Of a DNA stretch of 6,877 nt, positions 1-5,294 are shown piece by piece. The notes beneath the pieces are model-generated. The model ran no database searches. It saw nothing but the letters and a program-made list of their open reading frames with translations, and was not told the origin of the DNA. The DNA comes from Acidiferrobacter sp. GTDB lineage: Bacteria > Pseudomonadota > Gammaproteobacteria > Acidiferrobacterales > Acidiferrobacteraceae. The first letter of the stretch is position 1. Each line of letters begins with the position of its first letter. The translations under genes were made by a program, and so were the position numbers. The stretch covers positions 1 to 6,877 of the forward strand of contig DAHWGZ010000083.1 in assembly GCA_027335965.1 (NCBI GenBank), written 5' to 3'.

Positions 1-111
1 CCGCTTGGCGGGGCGTCTGTCCTGTATAGCCTTTTTGTCGTCCCCGGGGCAAGCTTTGCGGCGGACTCACCGGGCGCGAGCGTTGCCGCCGCCGGGTACC
101 CATCGCCAGCC
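1..111. other. Upstream flank, no gene recognised
   Basis: No supportable gene was found here. Plus-strand frame 1 is open from base 1 to the TAA at 181-183, but its translation (Ala/Gly/Pro/Ser-rich) resembles no known family and runs through the MerR-type promoter. A divergent merR would be expected on the minus strand here; the only minus-strand ATG (complement of 101-103) opens an Arg/Pro-rich frame with no helix-turn-helix or MerR-like sequence. The regulator must therefore lie outside the window. Confidence 0.5.
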
Positions 112-142
112 TTGATTCCGTACCCAGGTACGGAACTAGGCT
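112..142 (+). promoter_or_regulatory. MerR-type promoter and operator of merTP
   Basis: A -35 element TTGATT (112-117) and a -10 element TAGGCT (137-142) are separated by 19 bp, the over-long spacer typical of promoters that MerR-family activators untwist. The spacer region holds a perfect inverted repeat, TTCCGTACC (116-124) and GGTACGGAA (127-135), separated by CA. Its core TCCGTAC-N4-GTACGGA is the same as the well-known Tn21/Tn501 mer operator core, quoted from memory. Transcription should start near 149, leaving a leader of about 20 nt before merT. Induction by Hg(II) or a related thiophilic metal through a MerR homologue is inferred. The regulator gene is not in the window. Confidence 0.9.
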
Positions 143-169
143 TGTCGATCACGACGAGGACTTTAGGGT

Positions 170-556
170 GTGATGGCGGATAAGGGCGCAAGTTCTCAAC
201 TGACCACGGGCCGACACGGATTGTGGGCGGCGGTGGTTACGGGCTTTCTGGCATCGGTGTGCTGCGTGGGTCCGCTCGTCCTGGTGGTGGCGGGCATCGG
301 CGGCGCGTGGGTCTCGGACCTCACGATCCTGGACCCACTGCGCCCATGGCTCATCGCCATGACCTTGGGCCTGCTCGGTTTCGCGCATGTCCGTCATTGG
401 CGGGGCCGACGCGCGGCGACCGCGTGCGGCTGTCCGCCCGAGGCTTCGCGCTCGGCCTTTTGGCTCTGGTTCGGCACCGCCCTGGTCGTGGTCACGCTGC
501 TCGCGCCTTATGTGCTACCCGCCTTGATCGTGCCAACCATCCCCACCACACCTTAG
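170..556 (+). CDS. merT: Mercuric transport protein MerT
   Basis: This is a small inner-membrane protein that, in known mer systems, takes Hg(II) from periplasmic MerP and passes it to the cytoplasm. The 128 residues contain three hydrophobic segments (about 17-45, 58-73 and 96-120). The first carries the diagnostic vicinal pair Cys31-Cys32 in the context SVCCVGPLVLV, followed by the MerT-like stretch LTILDPLRPW. The cytoplasmic loop carries Cys86-Gly-Cys88; classical MerT has two cysteines there spaced further apart. Start: GTG at 170 lies 9 nt after a GAGGA (156-160); the adjacent ATG at 173 would remove one residue and cannot be excluded. It is the first gene behind the MerR-type promoter and its stop overlaps the ribosome binding site of the next gene. 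No merA is present in the window. Confidence 0.92.
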   Translation: MMADKGASSQLTTGRHGLWAAVVTGFLASVCCVGPLVLVVAGIGGAWVSDLTILDPLRPWLIAMTLGLLGFAHVRHWRGRRAATACGCPPEASRSAFWLWFGTALVVVTLLAPYVLPALIVPTIPTTP

Positions 557-567
557 GAGTGCTCATC

Positions 568-918
568 ATGAAGTCTGTCATGCGTTCGTTTATGCTCGCC
601 GCCGTCTTGGCCTCGATAGCGGTGCTGGGTCCCGCGGTGGCGGCGATCAGTCCCCACGGGTCCGCGCGCCCGGTCGCCATGCGCTTCGCGCAGACCGTCA
701 TCCATATCCCCGGCATGACCTGCCGCAATCATTCCTGCGCAACCGCGGTCTATATGTCGCTCATCCGCCTGCAGGGCGTGATGGGCGTGGGTGTCGATGA
801 ATCCACGCAAGACGTCACCGTGAAATACCTCCCGGCGCGCACGCGCCCGGCGGTGTTCTTGAAGGCGGTCAAGGATGCCGGTTTCCCCGGGACCCTGGTG
901 CGCGGCCAGGGCGCCTGA
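568..918 (+). CDS. merP: Periplasmic mercury-binding protein, MerP-like (variant CxxxxC site)
   Basis: This 116-residue protein has an N-terminal signal peptide (hydrophobic 7-26, Ala-rich cleavage region near 24-27) and one heavy-metal-associated domain (about 42-110). It would bind metal in the periplasm and hand it to MerT. The domain shows the family pattern: HIPGMTC, a helix ending LQGV, a VxVDESTQDVTVKY strand and a C-terminal KAVKDAGFP. The oddity is the metal loop: Cys52 and Cys57 are separated by four residues (CRNHSC), whereas MerP and other domains of this type normally have CxxC. A histidine lies within the loop. The ATG at 568 is preceded by AGGAG (555-559, 8 nt spacing) overlapping the merT stop, so the two genes are translationally adjacent. 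Metal specificity could differ from Hg(II). Confidence 0.85.
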   Translation: MKSVMRSFMLAAVLASIAVLGPAVAAISPHGSARPVAMRFAQTVIHIPGMTCRNHSCATAVYMSLIRLQGVMGVGVDESTQDVTVKYLPARTRPAVFLKAVKDAGFPGTLVRGQGA

Positions 919-929
919 GCGCAGGCCGC

Positions 930-948
930 GCGGGCTCGGGCCGCCCGC
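930..948. terminator. Weak hairpin between convergent genes
   Basis: GCGGGC (930-935) can pair with GCCCGC (943-948) across a 7-nt loop in the 41-bp gap between the merP stop and the end of the minus-strand cytochrome gene. Neither side has a T tract, so it is not a standard intrinsic terminator. Its position between convergent genes is the main argument for a role in ending transcription. Confidence 0.25.
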
Positions 949-959
949 TCGCCCGTCGA

Positions 960-2153
960 TCAGCGTGGCGGCAAGGGGCGGTCGGCCCGCCATAGGACGT
1001 AGTCCGAATGCTCGTCGCGGGCGAGCGCCTGCCGGATGGTGCGCCGCTCGCGCGCGGTGAGCGTGTAGCGCGCGAGATAGGCGCGGAAGAAGCGCGCATA
1101 GGCGGCGTCCGGGTAGACCATGATGCGTGCCTCGAGCGCCGTGGCATGTGCGGCCCTTTTGACGTCGTAGGAGAGATCGCGGGATTGCCCGGGCTTGAGA
1201 CGCGTATCGAAATATTGATGCTTTAGGTTGAGGCTGATACGCCGCGCTATGATGAGGCGGCGGACGCTGCCGGGACACATATGGCGCGCGCAGCGCTGCC
1301 AGATGGTGGCGACCACCTTGGGGGTCGTATAGGTCGGAAAATCATGGCCGACCCCCGAATTCGTGATCACGAGGCGGGCGACGAGGGCATGGCCCGCGAC
1401 AAGCGGCCTTGTCTGGAAGCGGATGGAAAGCGCGCGGCGCACGAAGCGCGGGTTGTGTATCCCATAGAAGTCGTGGCGCCCGTCTGGCATATGGCAGCTC
1501 TGGCACGTCACCCCTTCGCGCGCGAAACGGCTCTTGCGCCATTCGCCATAGACGTTTTCCAGCAGGGCGCCGTGCAGTCGCGCGCCGTCACGATGGAATT
1601 GATGACAGCTGATGCAAAATCGACTGCGCGTGAAATCGCCGCTTTTGGTGAAGCCACCGTGCACGATGCGCCCGGCGGCCACATACGGTTCGAGGGGTGG
1701 CCCGAAGCGTTGGTAGTGACGCACGTGGCAGTCGGCGCAGGTGACGCCTTGGCGCGCGAAGGCCGCAAGCGCATGACCTTTCAGGGCCGCCTTGACCTCG
1801 CGCCATTGACGAAGCGCTGGCGCATGACAGGACAGGCAGCCGCGCACGAAGGCCCAATGGCCAAGGCCCGCCTGGGCGAGTTGTCCGACGACCCCCGGCC
1901 CCATGGCCAGCGCATGACGGCTTTTACGCCACTGCCGGTACTGACTGATGTGGCATTGACCACAGGCGCGCGCCGACAGCGCGGTCTCGAAGGCTGGCCA
2001 ATGGGGAGGCGAGGGGCCCCCGACCGGTACCGGCCTCTGCCAGTAGTGGCTCAGAAAGGCCGTGGTCGGCCAAGCCCAGGCCGGCGTCGCGAGGTTCAGC
2101 ATGAACAGCGCGAGCCACCACCGCCCAGCGAGCCGCGGAAGGCCCCTGCGCAA
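960..2153 (-). CDS. Exported pentaheme c-type cytochrome
   Basis: This is a periplasmic electron-transfer protein or oxidoreductase subunit. With the TTG start at 2153 it has 397 residues: a signal peptide (RWWLALFMLNLATPAWA, cleavage near 27), five CxxCH heme sites (CGQCH 64-68, CLSCH 106-110, CADCH 139-143, CISCH 180-184, CQSCH 217-221), then a heme-free C-terminal region (about 230-397) with NSGVGHDFPTY, as in multiheme cytochromes with a C-terminal beta domain. The repeated W-R-K-S-R segments near hemes 1 and 5 resemble the cytochrome c554-like superfamily. Cys288 and Cys293 form an extra non-heme CxxxxC pair. A GTG at 2234 would add 27 Pro/Arg/Gly-rich residues ahead of the signal peptide, partly encoded by a terminator-like hairpin, so TTG is preferred although neither start has a clear ribosome binding site. 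It lies 98 bp downstream of the small repeat-protein gene on the same strand. The substrate is unknown. Confidence 0.85.
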   Translation of the reverse strand: MRRGLPRLAGRWWLALFMLNLATPAWAWPTTAFLSHYWQRPVPVGGPSPPHWPAFETALSARACGQCHISQYRQWRKSRHALAMGPGVVGQLAQAGLGHWAFVRGCLSCHAPALRQWREVKAALKGHALAAFARQGVTCADCHVRHYQRFGPPLEPYVAAGRIVHGGFTKSGDFTRSRFCISCHQFHRDGARLHGALLENVYGEWRKSRFAREGVTCQSCHMPDGRHDFYGIHNPRFVRRALSIRFQTRPLVAGHALVARLVITNSGVGHDFPTYTTPKVVATIWQRCARHMCPGSVRRLIIARRISLNLKHQYFDTRLKPGQSRDLSYDVKRAAHATALEARIMVYPDAAYARFFRAYLARYTLTARERRTIRQALARDEHSDYVLWRADRPLPPR

Positions 2154-2183
2154 GAAGGTTTTGCTCGAAACGCGGGAAAATGC

Positions 2184-2207
2184 CCCCCGCCCCAAAGGGG
2201 GCGGGGG
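2184..2207 (-). terminator. Intercistronic GC-rich hairpin with short T run
   Basis: A perfect 10-bp stem (2184-2193 with 2198-2207) has a 4-nt loop. Read on the minus strand it is followed within a few bases by TTTT (complement of 2177-2180). It lies between the small repeat-protein gene and the pentaheme cytochrome gene. Because only about 30 bp separate it from the cytochrome start, it may be a partial terminator or attenuator that lowers cytochrome expression relative to the small protein, or an mRNA-stabilising 3' end. Confidence 0.6.
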
Positions 2208-2251
2208 CGTCCGGCCAGGGCCCCGCGTGGCCACGGGCGCCAGCTGCGGTC

Positions 2252-2455
2252 TTAGGAGCCGCAGGCGTTCTTCATCTGGCCTTTCTTGGAGGTGTAGGCG
2301 CTCTTCATGGTGCCGCCCTTGGAGCCGCAGCCCGATTTCTTCATCACATGTCCGTGGGAGCCGCAGGCGTTCTTCATGCTCGCCTGGGCCGTCGTGATGG
2401 CCACGGTTGCGGCCAGGGCCATCACGGTGTGCAGTGCATAGCTCGCTATCTTCAT
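2252..2455 (-). CDS. Small exported cysteine-repeat protein (NACG repeats)
   Basis: I do not recognise a named family. The 67-residue product has a signal peptide (about 1-25, ending TTAQA) and a mature part made almost wholly of four repeat units starting at Met27, Met38, Met50 and Met61: MKNACGS, MKKSGCGS, MKSAYTS and MKNACGS, separated by four-residue Lys/Gly/His linkers. Cysteines are at 31, 43 and 65; in unit 3 the cysteine codon has become Tyr (TGC to TAC). The mature peptide is basic and probably flexible. The ATG at 2455 is chosen because AAGGAG (complement of 2462-2467) lies 6 nt upstream; an in-frame ATG at 2470 would overlap that site. Its tail, KKGQMKNACGS, matches the tail of the lipoprotein at 5295-5537. 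It precedes the pentaheme cytochrome gene. A thiol, metal or sulfane-sulfur carrier role is possible but unproven. Confidence 0.8.
   Translation of the reverse strand: MKIASYALHTVMALAATVAITTAQASMKNACGSHGHVMKKSGCGSKGGTMKSAYTSKKGQMKNACGS
2255..2377 (-). repeat. In-gene tandem repeats of the NACG unit
   Basis: The first and last units of the small repeat protein are encoded by identical 21-nt segments at 2255-2275 and 2357-2377. The two units between them are diverged copies at a period of 33-36 nt. Identical codons in the outer copies point to recent duplication or gene conversion rather than convergent amino-acid selection alone. Confidence 0.8.
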
Positions 2456-2745
2456 CAGAAACTCCTTCATGAGTGCTAGTGGTGGTGTGCCGACGACACT
2501 GTCCCCGGACAGCCTGATGCGGCGCATCCCTGCGCCTGGGGCCTTCATATTCACCATTCGGTCCTGGCTATCGTTTATGACCATGCCCTGGACCTTCCTG
2601 GCCGCGGAGGCGCGGCAGTCCCCCCGCAAGAAGGCGAGGGGCCTCGTGCTTAGTCGCGGGCCGTGGCCTGATCTTACACCGCCTCCGGACCCTTTACCCG
2701 GGGCGCCGCTTGCCGCAAACAGCGCCCGCGCCGGATGGTTGGCGA
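2456..2745 (-). promoter_or_regulatory. Leader region upstream of the NACG repeat gene
   Basis: This 290-bp stretch between the permease stop and the small repeat gene holds no convincing gene. The only clear elements are the AAGGAG ribosome binding site (2462-2467 complement) and a perfect 6-bp inverted repeat CTGTCC-CC-GGACAG (2499-2512), about 45-60 nt before the start codon, which could be a leader hairpin or an operator. I found no confident sigma-70 hexamer pair, so the promoter is not assigned and read-through from the permease remains possible. Confidence 0.35.
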
Positions 2746-3642
2746 TCAGGCGCCCGTGCCGGGGCCCGCGCCAAGGGGGTGGGCCCGGCGTCCCGTCCGG
2801 CGCATCGTAAGGCCCACCCCGGCCAAGACCAGGGCGCCAGCCATCGCAAGGCGCGCGGTTACCGGCTCTCCCAGAAAGGCCCAACCCCCCACGGCGACGA
2901 TCACCGGGACCGCGAGCTGCACCGTGGCCGCGAACACGGTGCGCAGTCGGGGCAGGAGCGCGTACCAGAGCAGGTAGACCGGGGCCGAAGTCACGGCGCC
3001 CGAAACGAGCGCCTCGAATAGGCCGGCCCAGTGCGGCGCATATCGCGGCCCCGCCCGCCAGGCGAGACGCACAAGCGCGCCGCCAGCCCCCAGTAATGCG
3101 GCGTAGAGGAAATTGGCCGTGGTGTGCGCAAGGGGGTCCCGCACCCCGCGCCCGCCCATGGAATAGAGGCCCCAGCCCAGGCCCGCGGCGAGCATGCCCA
3201 CGACCGCCCAGGGCGCCGGGCGGTGAAGTTGCAAGGCCACCAGGATATAAAGCCCGGCGAGCGCCAGGAGGCCGCCGAGCACGTGAGCCGCGGTCGGCCG
3301 CTCGCCCGCGATCACGGCCCCCACGAACATGGTGAGCTGCACCGCGAAAAAAAGCAGGAGGGCCCCCATGGCGGCCCCCAGCACGACGTAGGTATAGGAG
3401 AACGCGGAGGCATAGAGGAACAGCCACAACACATTGGCCCGCGGACGCCGAAGCGGGACGCGCCGGATCGCCGACAAGACCGCAAGCAGGGCCGCGCCGC
3501 CGGCAAGCCGCAGGAGCGTAAAGAGCGTGGGTCCAATCAGGTGGCCGGCGAGCGCCGCGCGCGCCAAAAGACTATTGGCCGCCATGCCCACCAGCACCAG
3601 AAGCGTGGCACCCGCCACGGAGAGGTTTTGCTTAAAGTCCAT
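2746..3642 (-). CDS. DMT-superfamily EamA-type permease
   Basis: This 298-residue inner-membrane protein has about ten hydrophobic segments in two repeated halves, the architecture of the EamA/RhaT drug/metabolite transporter superfamily. Each half ends with the family's Gly-Glu signature followed by a helix: GERPTAAHVLGGLLALAGLY (113-132) and LGEPVTARLAMAGALVLAG (257-275). The TLFTLLRLAGGAALLA segment (39-54) matches the conserved Arg-containing second helix. Length is normal for the family. The start is ATG at 3642; the reading frame is open upstream to 3855, but that part is Arg-rich and not membrane-like, and only a weak GGA precedes the chosen ATG. It diverges from the rhodanese gene across a regulatory region. 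Substrates in this family are diverse (amino acids, metabolites, drugs) and cannot be told from sequence. Confidence 0.88.
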   Translation of the reverse strand: MDFKQNLSVAGATLLVLVGMAANSLLARAALAGHLIGPTLFTLLRLAGGAALLAVLSAIRRVPLRRPRANVLWLFLYASAFSYTYVVLGAAMGALLLFFAVQLTMFVGAVIAGERPTAAHVLGGLLALAGLYILVALQLHRPAPWAVVGMLAAGLGWGLYSMGGRGVRDPLAHTTANFLYAALLGAGGALVRLAWRAGPRYAPHWAGLFEALVSGAVTSAPVYLLWYALLPRLRTVFAATVQLAVPVIVAVGGWAFLGEPVTARLAMAGALVLAGVGLTMRRTGRRAHPLGAGPGTGA

Positions 3643-3663
3643 GCCGGGTTCCGAAAAATCCCG

Positions 3664-3669
3664 ATCATA
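3664..3669 (-). promoter_or_regulatory. Possible -10 element of the permease gene
   Basis: On the minus strand this reads TATGAT, five of six consensus bases, ending 21 nt before the permease ATG. No acceptable -35 hexamer is seen 16-18 bp upstream, so the call is weak. Confidence 0.25.
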
Positions 3670-3803
3670 ACGCCAAAGACCGCCACCTGGTATCGCAAAA
3701 TTCCAGGCGAGGCGCTGCTCGCGCCCCACACGCGCGGCGGCGCCGCGAATGGGCCGGCTGCGACCCCCTCGGGGCCGGCGCAGCCCGCGGGTTCTGTTTG
3801 TCA

Positions 3804-3839
3804 TCACCAAATTGGTGACCGTGGTCACCACGCTGGTGA
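3804..3839 (+). promoter_or_regulatory. Two phased palindromic operators, likely activator sites
   Basis: Two copies of the 15-bp palindrome TCACCA-N3-TGGTGA occur at 3804-3818 (N3 = AAT) and 3825-3839 (N3 = CGC). Their centres, 3811 and 3832, are 21 bp apart, two helical turns, so two dimers would bind the same DNA face. The inner half-sites also pair with each other, TGGTGACC (3813-3820) with GGTCACCA (3823-3830). The core CACCA-N3-TGGTG resembles NtrC sites as I recall them, although the flanking bases differ. The sites lie about 89 and 110 bp upstream of the start point predicted from the sigma-54 match, the usual position for enhancer-binding activators. The regulator is not in the window; control of the divergent permease is also possible. 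Confidence 0.72.
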
Positions 3840-3894
3840 CGCGACCCGCCGGCATTTGTCAAAAAACTGACGCGAATTCAAAGCCGTTCCGGGA

Positions 3895-3910
3895 TGGTCC
3901 GTCTCTTGCT
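3895..3910 (+). promoter_or_regulatory. Candidate sigma-54 (-24/-12) promoter of the rhodanese gene
   Basis: TGGTCCGTCTCTTGCT fits the sigma-54 consensus TGGCACR-N4-TTGCW at all positions except two (C and A replaced by T and C), with the invariant GG and GC separated by exactly 10 bp. The predicted start point is near 3921, giving a leader of about 42 nt to the rhodanese ATG at 3963. No good sigma-70 promoter was found in the same interval: TTGTCA at 3856-3861 has no matching -10. The phased palindromes upstream strengthen the call. Confidence 0.62.
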
Positions 3911-3962
3911 TCCAGCCCGCCACGACAACCTTATCAAGACCTACCCTGGGGGGACGAACATC

Positions 3963-4886
3963 ATGCGGATCAAAATATCGATGCTGCACCGTAAAGTGTT
4001 GGCGGCACTGTGCATAAGCGCGATCTCGGGGACCGCGATGGCGGCCCTGCCGGGACCCATGGTAAGCCCGCACTGGCTGAAGACCCATATGCACGACAGG
4101 CGGCTCGTGATCCTGGATTTGCGCTCGCCCAAGGCCTATGCCGCAGGCCACATCCCTGGAGCCATATCGGCGCCCTATGTCCATTGGCGCATGATGGTTC
4201 GAGGCGTCAATCGCATGCTTCCGCCGATCCCCGTCATTCAGGCCTATCTCCGGTCGGTGGGCGTCAACAACAATTCCGAGGTGGTTGTCTACAATGACAT
4301 CGCCACGCCGATGGGCCTCGGTCTGGGGGGCGAGACCCGGGCCTTCTGGACCCTGAAGGTCCTCGGCCATAACAGTGAGGCCATTCTGAACGGCGGCTTC
4401 GAGGGCTGGCAGAAAAGTCACGGCGCCTTGACGAAGGCCGCGCGGCGCGTGCGCGGCCATTTCGTGGCCCACTATCAGCCGCAGATCTATGCCACCTTGC
4501 AGCAGGTGCGCGCGGACCTTCATACCCACGTGGTGCTGGTCGACAACCGTCCCATGCATCAGATCGTCGGTTTGACCAAGGCCCCGTTCGTGGCGCGATA
4601 TGGGCACATCCCCGGCGCCGTTCCCTATCCCGTCACCTGGATGGTTGGCCGCAACGGCAATCTGCTGCCCAAGGCCAAGCTCGAGGCCCTGGCGCGTGTG
4701 GCGGGCTTTCCCGAGAACCACGGTGCTCCGATGGTGACCTACTGCAACACCGGACATTGGGCGAGCATCGGGTGGTTCGTGGCCACTCAGGAACTGGGCT
4801 ACAAGAACGTCCGTCTCTACGATGGTTCCATGACTCAATGGGCCTATCACCATCGCGATCCCATTTCGGTCGGTTTCGTCAATTAG
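3963..4886 (+). CDS. Exported two-domain rhodanese (sulfurtransferase)
   Basis: Rhodaneses move sulfane sulfur from donors such as thiosulfate to thiol or cyanide acceptors through a cysteine persulfide. The 307-residue product has a signal peptide (1-28, ending GTAMA), so it acts in the periplasm. The N-terminal domain (about 35-155) has LDLRSPKAYAAGHIPGA and LNGGFEGW but no cysteine in its active-site loop and should be catalytically inactive. The C-terminal domain (about 175-300) has VLVDNRP, GHIPGAV and the loop YCNTGHWAS with Cys261 as the catalytic residue. After signal removal Cys261 is the only cysteine. The loop resembles YnjE-like and thiosulfate-type sulfurtransferases. The ATG at 3963 is preferred over the in-frame ATG at 3894 because it follows GGGGGA at 8 nt and starts the signal peptide; 3894 also lies in the sigma-54 match. 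The physiological donor is unknown. Confidence 0.92.
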   Translation: MRIKISMLHRKVLAALCISAISGTAMAALPGPMVSPHWLKTHMHDRRLVILDLRSPKAYAAGHIPGAISAPYVHWRMMVRGVNRMLPPIPVIQAYLRSVGVNNNSEVVVYNDIATPMGLGLGGETRAFWTLKVLGHNSEAILNGGFEGWQKSHGALTKAARRVRGHFVAHYQPQIYATLQQVRADLHTHVVLVDNRPMHQIVGLTKAPFVARYGHIPGAVPYPVTWMVGRNGNLLPKAKLEALARVAGFPENHGAPMVTYCNTGHWASIGWFVATQELGYKNVRLYDGSMTQWAYHHRDPISVGFVN

Positions 4887-4960
4887 GCCGGGGCGCGCGT
4901 GTGCTCTCCGGGATTCTTCGCGGCGTCCGAGCGGTATCGCGCCGGTCGCGCGCCGCGCGG

Positions 4961-5048
4961 GTCCGGCACCAAAAAACCCGGACACGCCACCGGTGCGCCG
5001 GGGGTCCGTGTGCCCTGGCGTTCGGACCGCAGTCCCGGAGTTTCCGGG
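4961..5048 (+). other. Cluster of three small hairpins downstream of the rhodanese
   Basis: Three inverted repeats follow one another: GTCCGG 4961-4966 with CCGGAC 4978-4983 (11-nt loop with six A); GGTCCG 5003-5008 with CGGACC 5023-5028 (14-nt loop); and CCCGGA 5034-5039 with TCCGGG 5043-5048 (3-nt loop). GTCCG also occurs at 4925-4929, so alternative pairings are possible. There is no adjacent T tract beyond TTTT at 5058-5061. It may be the structured 3' end of the rhodanese mRNA, a factor-dependent termination region or an uncharacterised RNA element. Confidence 0.35.
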
Positions 5049-5240
5049 CGATGAGACGCTTTTCTGGGCATCGGTTAGCACACGATCGCGCGCAAGTTTT
5101 TGATAAATGAGGTTGCGCATACAAGCAACTTGTCGTAAAAGCGTGGTATGGACGTTCGTGTACCAAGAAGGCATTCCGGGACGGTGCAAAAGACATCGAC
5201 ACGGATCCGGCGGGCGATCATGATAAGTAGTGAATAAATA

Positions 5241-5246
5241 TATAAT
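5241..5246 (+). promoter_or_regulatory. Perfect -10 box of the lipoprotein-porin operon
   Basis: A perfect TATAAT stands in the most AT-rich stretch of the window, 48 bp before the lipoprotein ATG. The base pairs 16-18 bp upstream (near 5217-5224, the palindrome ATCATGAT) do not match a -35 hexamer, so an activator or an alternative sigma-70-type arrangement is likely. Between this box and the ribosome binding site lies an 11-bp palindrome TCGAC-T-GTCGA (5270-5280), which would be in the leader and could bind a repressor. Confidence 0.55.
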
Positions 5247-5294
5247 AAAAAGACGATATAACAATGTCGTCGACTGTCGATTAAGGAGGAGAAA

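Larger units (their letters stand above)
3643..3962. other. Divergent intergenic regulatory region
   Basis: This 320-bp gap separates the start codons of the minus-strand permease and the plus-strand rhodanese. It contains a possible permease -10 element, a pair of palindromic operators, a sigma-54 promoter match and the purine-rich ribosome binding site of the rhodanese gene (GGGGGA ending at 3954, 8 nt before its ATG). I found no gene or RNA in it. Confidence 0.6.
4887..5294. other. 408-bp intergenic gap: structured first half, AT-rich promoter half
   Basis: No supportable gene is present. The first part (to about 5050) is GC-rich and carries three consecutive small inverted repeats. The middle has a short inverted repeat, GTTGC (5112-5116) with GCAAC (5125-5129). 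The final part (about 5217-5265) is strikingly AT-rich for this window and carries the promoter of the lipoprotein gene. Confidence 0.5.

Noticed and set aside
223..567. N-terminal extension of the merP frame back to 223
   Set aside because: The extension overlaps merT in another frame and is low-complexity Gly/Arg/Pro. The ATG at 568 has a good ribosome binding site and begins a signal peptide.
1281..2255. Long plus-strand open frame (324 codons) opposite the cytochrome gene
   Set aside because: It is antisense to five CxxCH motifs and a signal peptide on the minus strand; its own translation is Arg/Pro/Ala-rich with no recognisable domain. Long shadow frames are expected at this GC content.
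2255..2377. Direct repeats considered as a CRISPR-like array
   Set aside because: The repeats are in frame inside a small coding sequence, with diverged middle units and very short linkers; there are no unique spacers of constant length and no cas genes.
2252..2455. Assignment of the repeat protein to the EGKCG-type (bufferin/HvfA-like) modified peptides
   Set aside because: The unit is MKNACGS, not EGKCG, and no DUF692-type modifying enzyme gene is in the window. The similarity is limited to being a small exported Cys-repeat peptide.
2469..2810. Plus-strand 113-codon frame between the small repeat gene and the permease
   Set aside because: It has no ribosome binding site, no recognisable domain, a basic Pro-rich C-terminus, and overlaps the leader of one minus-strand gene and the end of another.
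2252..3427. Extended 391-codon minus-strand frame containing the small repeat protein
   Set aside because: Most of it overlaps the permease in another frame and is Gly/Arg-rich. The strong AAGGAG before the ATG at 2455 and the signal peptide there mark the true start.
3856..3884. TTGTCA at 3856-3861 as the -35 of a sigma-70 promoter for the rhodanese
   Set aside because: No acceptable -10 hexamer is found at 16-18 bp; the sigma-54 match further downstream is better.
3825..5264. Long minus-strand open frame (479 codons) opposite the rhodanese gene
   Set aside because: It runs through the palindromes, the sigma-54 match and the antisense of a clear two-domain rhodanese, and has no domain of its own.
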